Below are positions 52,436 to 60,683 of a stretch of DNA of 64,000 bases, piece after piece. Numbering within the stretch: the stretch's first letter is position 1; every line of letters begins with the position of its first letter. A model generated the notes under the pieces. That model did no database searches and was not told the origin of the DNA. It saw only the letters and a list, made by a program, of their open reading frames with translations. The translations under genes and the position numbers were made by a program. This stretch comes from Rhizobium leucaenae USDA 9039 (lineage in GTDB: Bacteria > Pseudomonadota > Alphaproteobacteria > Rhizobiales > Rhizobiaceae). Where the stretch lies: contig NZ_AUFB01000005.1 of NCBI RefSeq assembly GCF_000426285.1, forward strand, positions 124,001 to 188,000, written 5' to 3'.

Positions 52436-53674
52436 ATGTATGAATACGCCATAGCGTGGGAATGGCTGGCCTTTGCTGCCCGCTGGTTCCACGTCATAAC
52501 CGCCATTGCCTGGATCGGCTCGTCTTTCTATTTCATCGCGCTCGATCTTGGACTGGTGAGCCGCCCGCATCTTCCGCCCGGCGCCTATGGCGAGGAATGG
52601 CAGGTTCACGGCGGCGGCTTCTATCATATCCAGAAATATCTGGTGGCTCCGGCCACGATGCCCGAGCATCTGACGTGGTTCAAATATGAGAGCTATTTCA
52701 CCTGGCTTTCCGGCTTCCTGATGCTCTGTATCGTCTATTATGGCGGCGCCAATCTCTTCCTCATCGACCGGCATGTGCTCGATGTCAGCGTTCCCGTCGC
52801 CATTCTGATTTCGCTGGCCTCCCTCGCCGGCGGCTGGATCGTCTACGATCTGCTCTGCAAATCGCCGCTCGGCAACAATACCTGGGGCCTGATGGCGGTG
52901 CTCTACGCCGTCCTCGTCTTCATGGCCTGGGGTTATACGCATCTCTTCACCGGCCGCGCCGCCTTCCTGCATCTCGGCGCCTTCACGGCGACGATCATGT
53001 CAGCCAATGTCTTCATGATCATCATCCCCAACCAGAAGATCGTCGTCGCCGACCTCATCGCCGGCCGCACGCCGGACCCGAAATACGGCCGCATCGCCAA
53101 GCAGCGCTCGCTGCACAACAACTATCTCACGCTGCCCGTCATCTTCTTCATGCTGTCGAACCACTACCCGCTGGCTTTCGGCACCGCCTACAATTGGATC
53201 ATCGCAGCGCTGGTCTTCCTGATGGGCGTCACTATCCGCCACTGGTTCAACACGATCCATGCCCGTAAGGGCCGGCCGACCTGGACCTGGATCGTCACCT
53301 TCATCCTCTTCGTCCTCATCATATGGCTTTCGACCGTGCCGAAAATTCTGACCGGCGAGAAGGATGCCAATGCCGTCGCACCCGCTTTCCAGCAATTCGC
53401 ATCGGATGCGCACTTCCCGGCGGTGAAGCAGATGATCTCCACGCGTTGTTCGATGTGCCATGCCGCCGAGCCGGCTTTTGAAGGCATTGCCCGCGCGCCG
53501 AAGGAAGTGATGCTGGAAAACGACGGGGAAATCGCTATGCATGCCCGCGAGATCTATATTCAGGCCGGCCGCAGCCACGCCATGCCTCCCGGCAACGTCA
53601 CCGATGTGACGCCGGAGGAACGCAAGCTGCTGGTCGCCTGGTTCGAAAGCTCCGTCGGAGAAAAAGACCAATGA
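52436..53674 (+). CDS. puuD: Membrane-bound urate oxidase PuuD with cytochrome c domain
   Basis: 412 residues. Eight or so membrane helices (WEWLAFAARWFHVITAIAWIGSSFYFIALDLGL, FKYESYFTWLSGFLMLCIVYYGGANLFL, etc.) form the DUF989 urate oxidase domain, followed near residue 340 by a c-type haem domain (RCSMCHAAEP with a distal Met in MHAREIYIQAGRSHAMPPGN). PuuD oxidises urate to 5-hydroxyisourate and delivers electrons to cytochrome c instead of oxygen. It replaces soluble uricase, which is absent. The ATG of guaD overlaps its stop (ATGA). Confidence 0.93.
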   Translation: MYEYAIAWEWLAFAARWFHVITAIAWIGSSFYFIALDLGLVSRPHLPPGAYGEEWQVHGGGFYHIQKYLVAPATMPEHLTWFKYESYFTWLSGFLMLCIVYYGGANLFLIDRHVLDVSVPVAILISLASLAGGWIVYDLLCKSPLGNNTWGLMAVLYAVLVFMAWGYTHLFTGRAAFLHLGAFTATIMSANVFMIIIPNQKIVVADLIAGRTPDPKYGRIAKQRSLHNNYLTLPVIFFMLSNHYPLAFGTAYNWIIAALVFLMGVTIRHWFNTIHARKGRPTWTWIVTFILFVLIIWLSTVPKILTGEKDANAVAPAFQQFASDAHFPAVKQMISTRCSMCHAAEPAFEGIARAPKEVMLENDGEIAMHAREIYIQAGRSHAMPPGNVTDVTPEERKLLVAWFESSVGEKDQ

Positions 53675-54978
53675 TTACCCTTTTGCGCGGCCGCCTGCTC
53701 TCCTTCAAGCGTGCGCCGAAGAGCCTGAGCGACACGGACAGCTATTCGTATGAAGGCGATGGCGGCCTGCTGATCGAGAATGGCATCATCGCAGCCGTCG
53801 GCCCCTACGCGGAAGTCAAGGCGAAAGCACCCGCTGACGTCGCCGAAGTCGACCATCGGCCGCACCTGATGCTGCCGGGTTTCATCGACATGCACCTGCA
53901 TTTCCCGCAGATGCAGGTCATCGCCTCCTATGCCGCAAACCTGCTGGAATGGCTGAACACCTACACCTTCCCGGAGGAATGTCGTTTCGTCGAAAGCGCG
54001 CATGCCGAGCGTATCGCCGCCCATTTCTACGATGAGCTGATCCGTCACGGCACGACGACGGCAGTTGCCTATTGCTCTGTGCACAAGACCTCCGCCGATG
54101 CTTATTTTGCCGAGGCCATGCGTCGCAACATGTGCATGGTTGGCGGCAAAGTGATGATGGACCGCAATGCGCCGCAAGGCCTGCTCGATACGCCGCAGAT
54201 GGGCTACGACGAGACCCGGCAGGTGATCGCCGACTGGCACGGCAAGGGCCGCAATCACGTCGCCATCACCCCGCGCTTCGCCATCACCTCGACGCCCGAG
54301 CAGATGGAGGCGACCGCCGCACTCGCGCGCGAATTCCCGGACCTGCATATTCAGACGCATCTTTCCGAGAACGACGACGAGATCAAGTTTACCTGCGAAC
54401 TCTATCCGGAAGCGATCGATTACACCGATATCTATGCGCGCTACGGTCTTCTCGGCCGCAAGAGCCTGTTCGGTCACGCGATCCACCTCTCCGAGCGCGA
54501 AGCCGACGCCATGAGCGAGGCCGGCGCCATCGCCGTCCACTGCCCGACCTCCAATCTCTTCCTGGGCTCCGGCCTCTTCCCGCTGAAAGCGCTTGCTCGC
54601 CGCGAAAAACCCGTCCGCATCGGCGTCGCCACCGATATCGGCGGCGGCTCCAGCTATTCGATGCTGCGCACGATGGACGAGGCCTACAAGATCCAGCAGC
54701 TTCTCGGCGAGCGCCTGAACCCGCTGGAAAGCTATTACTATATGACCCTTGGCAACGCCGAGGCCCTGTCACTATCAGACAAGATCGGTACTCTCGATCC
54801 CGGCACCGACGCCGACCTCGTGATCCTCAACGCCTCGGCAACGCCGGCCATGGCGCTGAAGATGGAAGTGGTGAAGAACCTGACCGAGGAGCTCTTCCTG
54901 TTGCAGACCATGGGGGATGATCGGGCGATCGTGGAGACATATGTGGCTGGAAAGCCGATGAAATCGACCCTCCAATAA
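53671..54978 (+). CDS. guaD: Guanine deaminase
   Basis: 435 residues, amidohydrolase. PGFIDMHLHFPQMQVIASY supplies the HxH zinc ligands and GTTTAVAYCSVHKTSADAYF a core block; HLSENDDEI, FGHAIHLSE (zinc His) and TDIGGGSSYSMLRTM complete the site. It converts guanine to xanthine for Xdh. It overlaps puuD by 4 nt, so the enzymes of urate formation and oxidation are translated together. Confidence 0.94.
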   Translation: MITLLRGRLLSFKRAPKSLSDTDSYSYEGDGGLLIENGIIAAVGPYAEVKAKAPADVAEVDHRPHLMLPGFIDMHLHFPQMQVIASYAANLLEWLNTYTFPEECRFVESAHAERIAAHFYDELIRHGTTTAVAYCSVHKTSADAYFAEAMRRNMCMVGGKVMMDRNAPQGLLDTPQMGYDETRQVIADWHGKGRNHVAITPRFAITSTPEQMEATAALAREFPDLHIQTHLSENDDEIKFTCELYPEAIDYTDIYARYGLLGRKSLFGHAIHLSEREADAMSEAGAIAVHCPTSNLFLGSGLFPLKALARREKPVRIGVATDIGGGSSYSMLRTMDEAYKIQQLLGERLNPLESYYYMTLGNAEALSLSDKIGTLDPGTDADLVILNASATPAMALKMEVVKNLTEELFLLQTMGDDRAIVETYVAGKPMKSTLQ

Positions 54979-55024
54979 GGCGATCCGACCTCACTGCAAT
55001 GTAACCGCCCAGAGGACAAACAGC

Positions 55025-56164
55025 ATGACCGCGCCGCTCACCATTGCCGAACTGAAAAAGCTCGCTCAGCGGCGCGTGCCGAAGATGTTCTTTCAATATG
55101 CCGATTCCGGCTCGTGGACGGAGTCGACCTATCAGGCGAACGAGGCGGACTTTAAGAAGATCAAGCTGCGTCAACGCGTCCTCGTCGACATGTCCGACCG
55201 TTCGCTGGCAACCACCATGGTCGGCCAGAAGGCTGCCATGCCGGTAGCTCTGGCGCCGACGGGTCTCACCGGCATGCAGCACGCCGATGGCGAGATGCTG
55301 GCGGCGCGCGCGGCCGAGGAATTTGGCATTCCTTTCACGCTCTCGACGATGAGCATCTGCTCGATCGAGGACATCGCCTCGGTCACGAAGCAGCCCTTCT
55401 GGTTCCAGCTCTACGTCATGAAGGACCGCGATTTCGTTTTGAACCTGATCCAGCGCGCCAAGGCAGCGAAATGCTCGGCGCTGGTGCTGACGGCCGACCT
55501 GCAGATCCTCGGCCAGCGCCATAATGACATCCGCAACGGATTGTCGGCGCCGCCAAAATTCACGGCGAAAAATCTCTGGCAAATGGCGACGCGGCCGGGC
55601 TGGTGCATGGGCATGCTAAAGACCAAGCGTCGTTCCTTCGGCAATATTATCGGTCATGCCAAGGATATCTCCGACATGACGACGCTGTCGCACTGGACGC
55701 ATTCGCAGTTCGACACCAAGCTTTCCTGGAGCGATGTCGACTGGATCAAGGAGCGCTGGGGCGGGCCGCTGATCATCAAGGGCATCCTCGACGTCGAGGA
55801 TGCCAAGGCCGCCGTCGCCACTGGCGCGGACGCAATCATCGTTTCGAACCATGGCGGCCGGCAGCTCGACGGCGCCCCCTCCTCCATCAGCATGCTGCCT
55901 TACATCGTCGACGCCGTCGGCGATAAGATCGAGGTGCATGTCGATGGCGGCATCCGCTCCGGCCAAGACGTGCTCAAGGCCGTGGCCCTCGGCGCCAAAG
56001 GCACCTTCATCGGCCGCCCTTTCCTCTATGGTCTGGGCGCCATGGGTAAGGAGGGCGTGACCCTCGCGCTCGAGATCATCCGCAAGGAGTTGGATATCTC
56101 CATGGCGCTTTGCGGCAAGCGGGATATCAAAACGGTGGATCGGGAGATTATCGCCGAGCTTTAA
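55025..56164 (+). CDS. lldD: FMN-dependent alpha-hydroxyacid dehydrogenase (LldD-like)
   Basis: 379 residues. FFQYADSGSWTESTYQAN, VALAPTGLTGMQHADGEMLAARAAEEFGIPFTLSTMS, VLTADLQILGQRHNDIRNGLSAPP and VSNHGGRQLDGAPS (catalytic His and Arg), HVDGGIRSGQDVLKAVALGAKGTFIGRPFLYG are L-lactate/glycolate oxidase signatures. Membrane-anchoring loop residues are compatible with LldD. Its place at the end of the purine arm suggests that it could oxidise glycolate or a ureidoglycolate-derived acid; lactate is the conservative reading. The stop overlaps the yoeB stop. Confidence 0.85.
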   Translation: MTAPLTIAELKKLAQRRVPKMFFQYADSGSWTESTYQANEADFKKIKLRQRVLVDMSDRSLATTMVGQKAAMPVALAPTGLTGMQHADGEMLAARAAEEFGIPFTLSTMSICSIEDIASVTKQPFWFQLYVMKDRDFVLNLIQRAKAAKCSALVLTADLQILGQRHNDIRNGLSAPPKFTAKNLWQMATRPGWCMGMLKTKRRSFGNIIGHAKDISDMTTLSHWTHSQFDTKLSWSDVDWIKERWGGPLIIKGILDVEDAKAAVATGADAIIVSNHGGRQLDGAPSSISMLPYIVDAVGDKIEVHVDGGIRSGQDVLKAVALGAKGTFIGRPFLYGLGAMGKEGVTLALEIIRKELDISMALCGKRDIKTVDREIIAEL

Positions 56165-56427
56165 TAATGAAAGCGGCATTGCAGCACAATCAGCATCTGC
56201 CGCTCGCCTTCGCCCTCGACCCTGCAGATCAATCGATGCTCTTGCGTGATACGGCGCGACCATTGGTTTTTCAGTTGGTTGCGTAAAGGCTCAGGCTTAC
56301 CGATCCCTTCGAAGGGATGGCGTAGCGCGTCCCTCAAAAGCTCGTTCACTCTGACGACAACCTTGTGGTCATTTTCCTGCCAATAGAGATAATCTTCCCA
56401 AGCATGCGCATGCCAAACGAGCAGCAT
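56161..56427 (-). CDS. yoeB: YoeB-family toxin (ribosome-dependent RNase)
   Basis: 88 residues. WHAHAWEDYLYWQENDHKVVVRVNELLRD, PFEGIGKPEPL, WSRRITQEHRLICRV and the end LQCRFHY follow E. coli YoeB closely. The catalytic set is present: Glu46, Arg65, His87 and Tyr88. It cleaves mRNA in the ribosomal A site when YefM is degraded. Its stop codon lies in TTAA shared with the lldD stop. The ATG is 7 nt after yefM. Confidence 0.92.
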   Translation of the reverse strand: MLLVWHAHAWEDYLYWQENDHKVVVRVNELLRDALRHPFEGIGKPEPLRNQLKNQWSRRITQEHRLICRVEGEGERQMLIVLQCRFHY

Positions 56428-56434
56428 GGGACGC

Positions 56435-56695
56435 TTACTTCGGATCCATCAGATCATGAGAAGCGAGATTCTTTCCCTCGTCGGCATCGGCGATCGCCTC
56501 CATCAAACGTGCCGTGTTGGCGGGCGTAGACAAGACATGCAGCGTCTCCATCATACCCTCATATTCATCCTTATCGATCAGGATCGCGGACGGTTTATCA
56601 CGGCGAACGATCTCCACGGCGACGCGATCCTGCGAGACCTCATCAAGCAAGCTTGCAAGCTCATTTCGGGCCGTTGAAAATATCACGGTTCGCAT
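56435..56695 (-). CDS. yefM: YefM-family antitoxin
   Basis: 86 residues from ATG 56695 (AGGAGTGAGAACC upstream). MRTVIFSTARNELASLLDEVSQDRVAVEIVRRDKPSAILIDKDEYEGMMETLHVLSTPANTARLMEAIADAD is the Phd/YefM fold plus toxin-binding tail. It represses its operon at TGTAC-type sites seen just upstream. The frame opens at 56797 but would start inside the operator region. Confidence 0.92.
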   Translation of the reverse strand: MRTVIFSTARNELASLLDEVSQDRVAVEIVRRDKPSAILIDKDEYEGMMETLHVLSTPANTARLMEAIADADEGKNLASHDLMDPK

Positions 56696-56715
56696 GGTTC
56701 TCACTCCTACGATAC

Positions 56716-56735
56716 TTGTACAAGAAGTCGTACAA
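56716..56735 (-). promoter_or_regulatory. YefM-type operator (two TTGTAC(A/G)A boxes)
   Basis: TTGTACAA (56716-56723) and, inverted, TCGTACAA (56728-56735) are spaced 12 bp apart, about one DNA turn. E. coli YefM-YoeB binds palindromes with a TGTACA core, so this fits autoregulation. It starts 21 nt upstream of the yefM ATG. Confidence 0.6.
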
Positions 56736-56748
56736 CTCATCTTCGAAG

Positions 56749-57501
56749 TCAAGAGCGCACTTGCGGCAGCCAACCCGTCGCCAACCCGCAGGCCCATTCC
56801 ACGCGGCCATTCTGCGCTGCCAGCTTCGCCATTGCCATGTGATCATAAGCCACCTGCCGGAATATAGGCAGCCATACGCCGTCTACCTTTTCCAGAATGG
56901 CGTAGGAGGCGAAGGGATGGCCTGCTTCCACCTTGTGATAATGAGGCAGATCGTCGTCATAGGCGGGGCAGCCGACGCTGCCGGGATTGACGATCAGGCG
57001 GCCATCGGAAAGCCTGACAAGACGCTGAATATGAGTATGTCCGCAGAGGATCAGCGGAAAATCGATGCCGGCGGCCAGTGCTTCGATTTCCTTGATCGGC
57101 TTTTGATAGATATGACCGTCTGGGGAGACGGATTCGAGCCAATAGATGTTATCGGCCGCCGGTGTGGCATGGCAAAGGTAGGCCTCATCCCTATAGACGG
57201 CACTGAAGGGCAAAGTCCGCAGCCAATCGAGATGACGGTCGACCAGCTCGGCACGGGCGGCACTATCCGACGCGTGCATCGCCTCCGGCGCCTGTTCGAT
57301 CAGATACCGATCATGATTGCCACGAACCGTCACCGCATCGAGCGCGAGCAGAATATCAGCCGTCTTTCCAGCCGTCAGCGGCCCGCTAAAGCAGTCACCG
57401 AGATTGACGATCTCGGTAACCCCGTGCTTCCGGATATCCGCAACCACCGCCTCCAGCGCCAGATGATTGCCATGCACATCCGCAATCGCTGCAAAACGCA
57501 A
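56749..57501 (-). CDS. Metallophosphoesterase (YfcE/MJ0936-like)
   Basis: 250 residues. MRFAAIADVHGNHLALEAVVADI (D-x-H-G-N), NLGDCFSGPL (GD), VRGNHDRYLI (GNHD) and CGHTHIQRLVRL (GHTH) form the binuclear metal site. The DVHGNHLALEAV pattern is typical of small phosphodiesterases that split 2',3'- or 3',5'-cyclic nucleotides or phosphatases; the substrate is unknown. It follows uraH by 3 nt on the same strand and is likely in the purine operon, then ends before the yefM promoter. Confidence 0.82.
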   Translation of the reverse strand: MRFAAIADVHGNHLALEAVVADIRKHGVTEIVNLGDCFSGPLTAGKTADILLALDAVTVRGNHDRYLIEQAPEAMHASDSAARAELVDRHLDWLRTLPFSAVYRDEAYLCHATPAADNIYWLESVSPDGHIYQKPIKEIEALAAGIDFPLILCGHTHIQRLVRLSDGRLIVNPGSVGCPAYDDDLPHYHKVEAGHPFASYAILEKVDGVWLPIFRQVAYDHMAMAKLAAQNGRVEWACGLATGWLPQVRS

Positions 57502-57504
57502 GTC

Positions 57505-57861
57505 TCAGCTCCCGCGATAGGTGGAATAGCCGTAGGGCGAGATCAGCAGCGGCACATGGTAATGCGCGGTCGTATCGGCAATGCCGAAACGGATCGGCAC
57601 GAGATCGAGGAACGCCGGCTCGGGCAGCTTGGCCCCGGTTGCGCGCAGATAGTCGCCGGCGCGGAAGAGCAGCTCATAGGTACCGGCGACAAAACTGTCG
57701 CCAATCAGGATCGGCCCGCCGTCGACGCGCCCATCCGAATTGGTCGTGACCGTCTTCAGATGCTTCCGCGTCTCACCCTCGATCTTGAAAAGATCAATCG
57801 TCAGGCCCTCGGCGGGCTTGCCGAGGGCAGTATCGAGCACATGGGTGGTCAGTCCGATCAT
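57505..57861 (-). CDS. uraH: 5-Hydroxyisourate hydrolase (transthyretin-like)
   Basis: 118 residues. [27 protein letters not shown] has the conserved N-terminal His, [53 protein letters not shown] ends in the YRGS-type motif that distinguishes HIU hydrolase from true transthyretin. It hydrolyses HIU to OHCU. The ATG overlaps the allA stop (ATGA). Confidence 0.95.
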   Translation of the reverse strand: MIGLTTHVLDTALGKPAEGLTIDLFKIEGETRKHLKTVTTNSDGRVDGGPILIGDSFVAGTYELLFRAGDYLRATGAKLPEPAFLDLVPIRFGIADTTAHYHVPLLISPYGYSTYRGS

Positions 57862-58358
57862 AGCGTCGGCGCTCCGATGATGAAGGGGGTGTCGAAGAAA
57901 TATTCCTCGAGATTATTTCCCGGCCCGTCGCGATCCACGATGAGGAAATCGCTCGGCTCGCCGAGCGCCATGAGGGGGTAATGCCAGACATTGCGGTGAT
58001 AGTTCACCCCCTGATCGCCTCGCGCCATGAAAACTTGCGGCCTGCCGGGCTTGCCGCCTTCATCCTGAGCGACGACAACGAGGAATGGCCGGCCGTTCAG
58101 CGGCACGAAACACTGGCTGCCGAGGGGATGGCGCTCCATCATGTCGATGGAGAAGGGAAAAGCACGCGGCTGGCCGCGAAAGAGACTGATGATAAGCCGC
58201 GCTCCGTCGCCCGCGGCCTCCGCGCTCGAAAGCGCATGAAACCGCTCCGTCGTGCCGCCATTGATGAATCGCATCGTTGCCGGATCGGCCTCGATCACAT
58301 CGCCGAACGGCGCGAATACGGCTTTCGTCAAAGGGTGGATGTCCAGATGCTGTGTCAT
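57858..58358 (-). CDS. allA: Ureidoglycolate lyase
   Basis: 166 residues. [38 protein letters not shown] and [65 protein letters not shown] are AllA signatures. It splits ureidoglycolate into glyoxylate and urea. The upstream enzyme (allantoicase or allantoate amidohydrolase) is not in the window. Translation is coupled with uraH; hepT ends 7 nt upstream of its ATG. Confidence 0.94.
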   Translation of the reverse strand: MTQHLDIHPLTKAVFAPFGDVIEADPATMRFINGGTTERFHALSSAEAAGDGARLIISLFRGQPRAFPFSIDMMERHPLGSQCFVPLNGRPFLVVVAQDEGGKPGRPQVFMARGDQGVNYHRNVWHYPLMALGEPSDFLIVDRDGPGNNLEEYFFDTPFIIGAPTL

Positions 58359-58365
58359 TGAATGA

Positions 58366-58728
58366 TCATTCGCCTTCCGCGCGCCAATGGCGAATGGAGT
58401 CCAGTTGTTTCAGCAATTCTGGAAGAGATTTCTGCGCAGTATCCCACGCGGCCATCAAATCAATTTCGAAATATCCGTGTGCAATTCGGTTTCTCATCCC
58501 TCGTATCGCCCGCCAAGGCAGATCCGGATGTTCAATAACAAATTCCGGGTACTCCTCCATGATGCGAGTGGCCATTTCACCTATCATCATGAGATTCATC
58601 CCGACTGCACGCTGCTTCTCAACATTACTGAGAAAGGCGTCCCTATCAATTCTTTGAATAAATTGACCTGTCTCTAACGCAGCTTGCTGCATGCGATCAA
58701 GATGAGCGACCAACCGATCGAGACTCAT
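58366..58728 (-). CDS. hepT: HepT-like ribonuclease toxin
   Basis: 120 residues, HEPN fold (DUF86). The active motif RX4HXY is Arg79, His84, Tyr86 in [70 protein letters not shown] forms the first helices. It is an RNase silenced by adenylylation of Tyr by MntA. The start overlaps mntA (ATGA). It lies between uraD and allA in the same orientation, as if inserted in the purine operon. Confidence 0.92.
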   Translation of the reverse strand: MSLDRLVAHLDRMQQAALETGQFIQRIDRDAFLSNVEKQRAVGMNLMMIGEMATRIMEEYPEFVIEHPDLPWRAIRGMRNRIAHGYFEIDLMAAWDTAQKSLPELLKQLDSIRHWRAEGE

Positions 58729-59018
58729 ATTGGCTTCGCTTCATCAAGAACGCGCAGGCGCACTTTTTCGGGAAAATCGCCAGGCGTCAAAAGATGAATT
58801 TTCGTGCCCACCAAGAGCTCTTCTAATTCTTCCAGCAATCCGCCCAAGTCGAACAAAGTGGTACCCGGTAAGGTATCCACCAAGATGTCGAGATCGCTGT
58901 CGAACTTATCCTCGCCACGAGCAACCGAACCAAAAACACGCGGGTTCACTGCCTTGAACCGCCTGGTGGCGTCACGGATCGCTTGCCTGTTTTTCTCCAG
59001 TGCCTCCGATGGCCTCAT
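58725..59018 (-). CDS. mntA: MntA-like minimal nucleotidyltransferase antitoxin
   Basis: 97 residues. The GSX10DXD motif is Gly30-Ser31 to Asp42/Asp44 in VFGSVARGEDKFDSDLDILVD. It adds AMP to the HepT tyrosine. A 146-nt gap separates it from the uraD stop and holds nothing recognisable; a promoter for the pair may lie there. Confidence 0.92.
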   Translation of the reverse strand: MRPSEALEKNRQAIRDATRRFKAVNPRVFGSVARGEDKFDSDLDILVDTLPGTTLFDLGGLLEELEELLVGTKIHLLTPGDFPEKVRLRVLDEAKPI

Positions 59019-59164
59019 CGCAGCATCGCTCCTTTAATCAGAATATAAGCCATGAGCGACGCAGAAAAAATAGCTCACCTTCTTTCCATAAAGCCGTATA
59101 ACGCCGCCATTTGAATGCATGACAAAACGCAGATGGGAAAGTTGGCATCGCCGGCGTCGGCCAT

Positions 59165-59662
59165 TCAAGTCTCAGGAAGCATGGATTGCAGGCGCAGCAG
59201 CGCGATCTTCTCCACCTGCGTCGTTGCCGTCGCAAATTCCGCGTCCCGGTCATTATCGATCCGTGTCTTGAAGGCGGTAAGAATGTCGTCTTTGCCGAGT
59301 CCCTTGACCGCAATGATAAAGGGAAAGCCGAATTTCGCCACGTAAGCCGTGTTGAGCTCGGTGAAACGAGCATGCTCGGCCGGTGTCAGCCGGTCAAGCC
59401 CGGCGCCTGCCTGTTCCTTGCGGCTGTTTTCGGTAAGCTCACCGGCAATTGCCAGCCGGCCGGCAAGGTCGGGATGCGCGCGTAAAACGCCAAGCCGCTC
59501 GTCGGCGCTGGCGTCGCGGAAGATGGTAGCCAGTGCACTGTGTACTCCGCCCGATGTCAACGGCTCGGCAATTTTGCCGGCGTCATAAGCACGTTCGGCA
59601 ATGAAAGGAGAGTGCTCGAAGACGCCGCCGAAGCGGGCCACGAAATCGTCGCGTGATATCAT
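59165..59662 (-). CDS. uraD: OHCU decarboxylase
   Basis: 165 residues. SRDDFVARFGGVFEHSPFIAERAYDAG, LGVLRAHPDLAGRLAIAGELTENSRKEQAGAGLDRLTPAEHARFTELNTAYVAKFGFPFIIAVKGLGKDDILTAFKTRIDN has the catalytic HPDLAGR and SxxEQ motifs. It decarboxylates OHCU to S-allantoin. It starts 1 nt after the puuE stop and is translated with it. Confidence 0.95.
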   Translation of the reverse strand: MISRDDFVARFGGVFEHSPFIAERAYDAGKIAEPLTSGGVHSALATIFRDASADERLGVLRAHPDLAGRLAIAGELTENSRKEQAGAGLDRLTPAEHARFTELNTAYVAKFGFPFIIAVKGLGKDDILTAFKTRIDNDRDAEFATATTQVEKIALLRLQSMLPET

Positions 59663-59663
59663 T

Positions 59664-60587
59664 TCAGAGTGCGCCCGCAGGAAGATGATGCTGGTACCAA
59701 TGATTGGCGATCTCGATGCGCTTGGGTATCCAGACCTTGTCGTGCTTCAGCACATATTCGATGAAGCGCCTAAGCGCCGCGGCACGACCGGGGCGGCCCA
59801 CCAAGCGGCAATGCAGGCCGACCGACATCATCTTCGGGCTGCCCTGCTTGCCCTCTTCATAGAGCGTATCGAAGGCATCCTTGAGATAGGTGAAGAACTG
59901 ATCGCCGGAATTGAAGCCTTGCGGCGTGGCAAAGCGCATATCGTTGGTTTCGAGCGTATAGGGGATGATCAGAAACGGCTTACCGTCGATACCATCGACC
60001 CAATAAGGCAGATCGTCGGCATAGGAATCCGACGAATAGAGGAAGCCTCCCTCCTCCATCATCAACCGCAGCGTATTGTCCGATGGTTTGCCCTGGTACA
60101 GGCCGTAGGGCCGCTCACCGGTCAGCTCGGTATGCAGGCGTACGGCTTCGAGAATGTGCTTGCGCTCCAGATCCTCCGAAAAATCCTTGTATTCCAGCCA
60201 GCGGTAGCCGTGGCTCGCAATTTCCCAGCCGGCTTCCTTCATCGCGGCGACCGCTTCGGGATTGCGCGCCATGGCCAGCGTTACGCCGTAGACCGTCGCC
60301 TGGACCTTAAGTTCGGTGAACATGCGCCACAGCCGCCAGAAACCGGCGCGCGAACCATATTCATAGATGGATTCCATATTGAGGCTGCGCTGGTTCGGCC
60401 ATGGTGCCGCACCGACGATTTCCGATAGCAGGTTTTCCGACGCGGGATCGCCGTCGAGAATGCAGCTTTCCCCGCCCTCTTCGTAATTGATCACGAACTG
60501 CACCGCGACGCGGGCGTCACCCGGCCATTTCGGATCGGGCGTATTGCGGCCATAGCCGACGAGATTGCGGGGATAGGTATCGGACAT
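59664..60587 (-). CDS. puuE: Allantoinase PuuE (deacetylase-like, metal independent)
   Basis: 307 residues from ATG 60587 (AGAAGGTGCTTTG upstream). RNLVGYGRNTPDPKWPGDARVAVQFVINYEEGGESCILDGDPASE, YEYGSRAGFWRL, SHGYRWLEYKDFSEDLERKHI, and LPYWVDGIDGKPFLIIPYTLETNDMRF are the PuuE signatures. It is a CE4-like barrel that opens the allantoin ring to allantoate. The frame opens at 60623. Confidence 0.95.
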   Translation of the reverse strand: MSDTYPRNLVGYGRNTPDPKWPGDARVAVQFVINYEEGGESCILDGDPASENLLSEIVGAAPWPNQRSLNMESIYEYGSRAGFWRLWRMFTELKVQATVYGVTLAMARNPEAVAAMKEAGWEIASHGYRWLEYKDFSEDLERKHILEAVRLHTELTGERPYGLYQGKPSDNTLRLMMEEGGFLYSSDSYADDLPYWVDGIDGKPFLIIPYTLETNDMRFATPQGFNSGDQFFTYLKDAFDTLYEEGKQGSPKMMSVGLHCRLVGRPGRAAALRRFIEYVLKHDKVWIPKRIEIANHWYQHHLPAGAL

Positions 60588-60683
60588 CAAAGCACCTTCT
60601 CGAATATGCGAAGACGGTAGCATTCACGGCCGGAATGTCGAGAAGGAAAGTGCGGAACGCACTTTGCTTTCGCCTGTAAGCGG

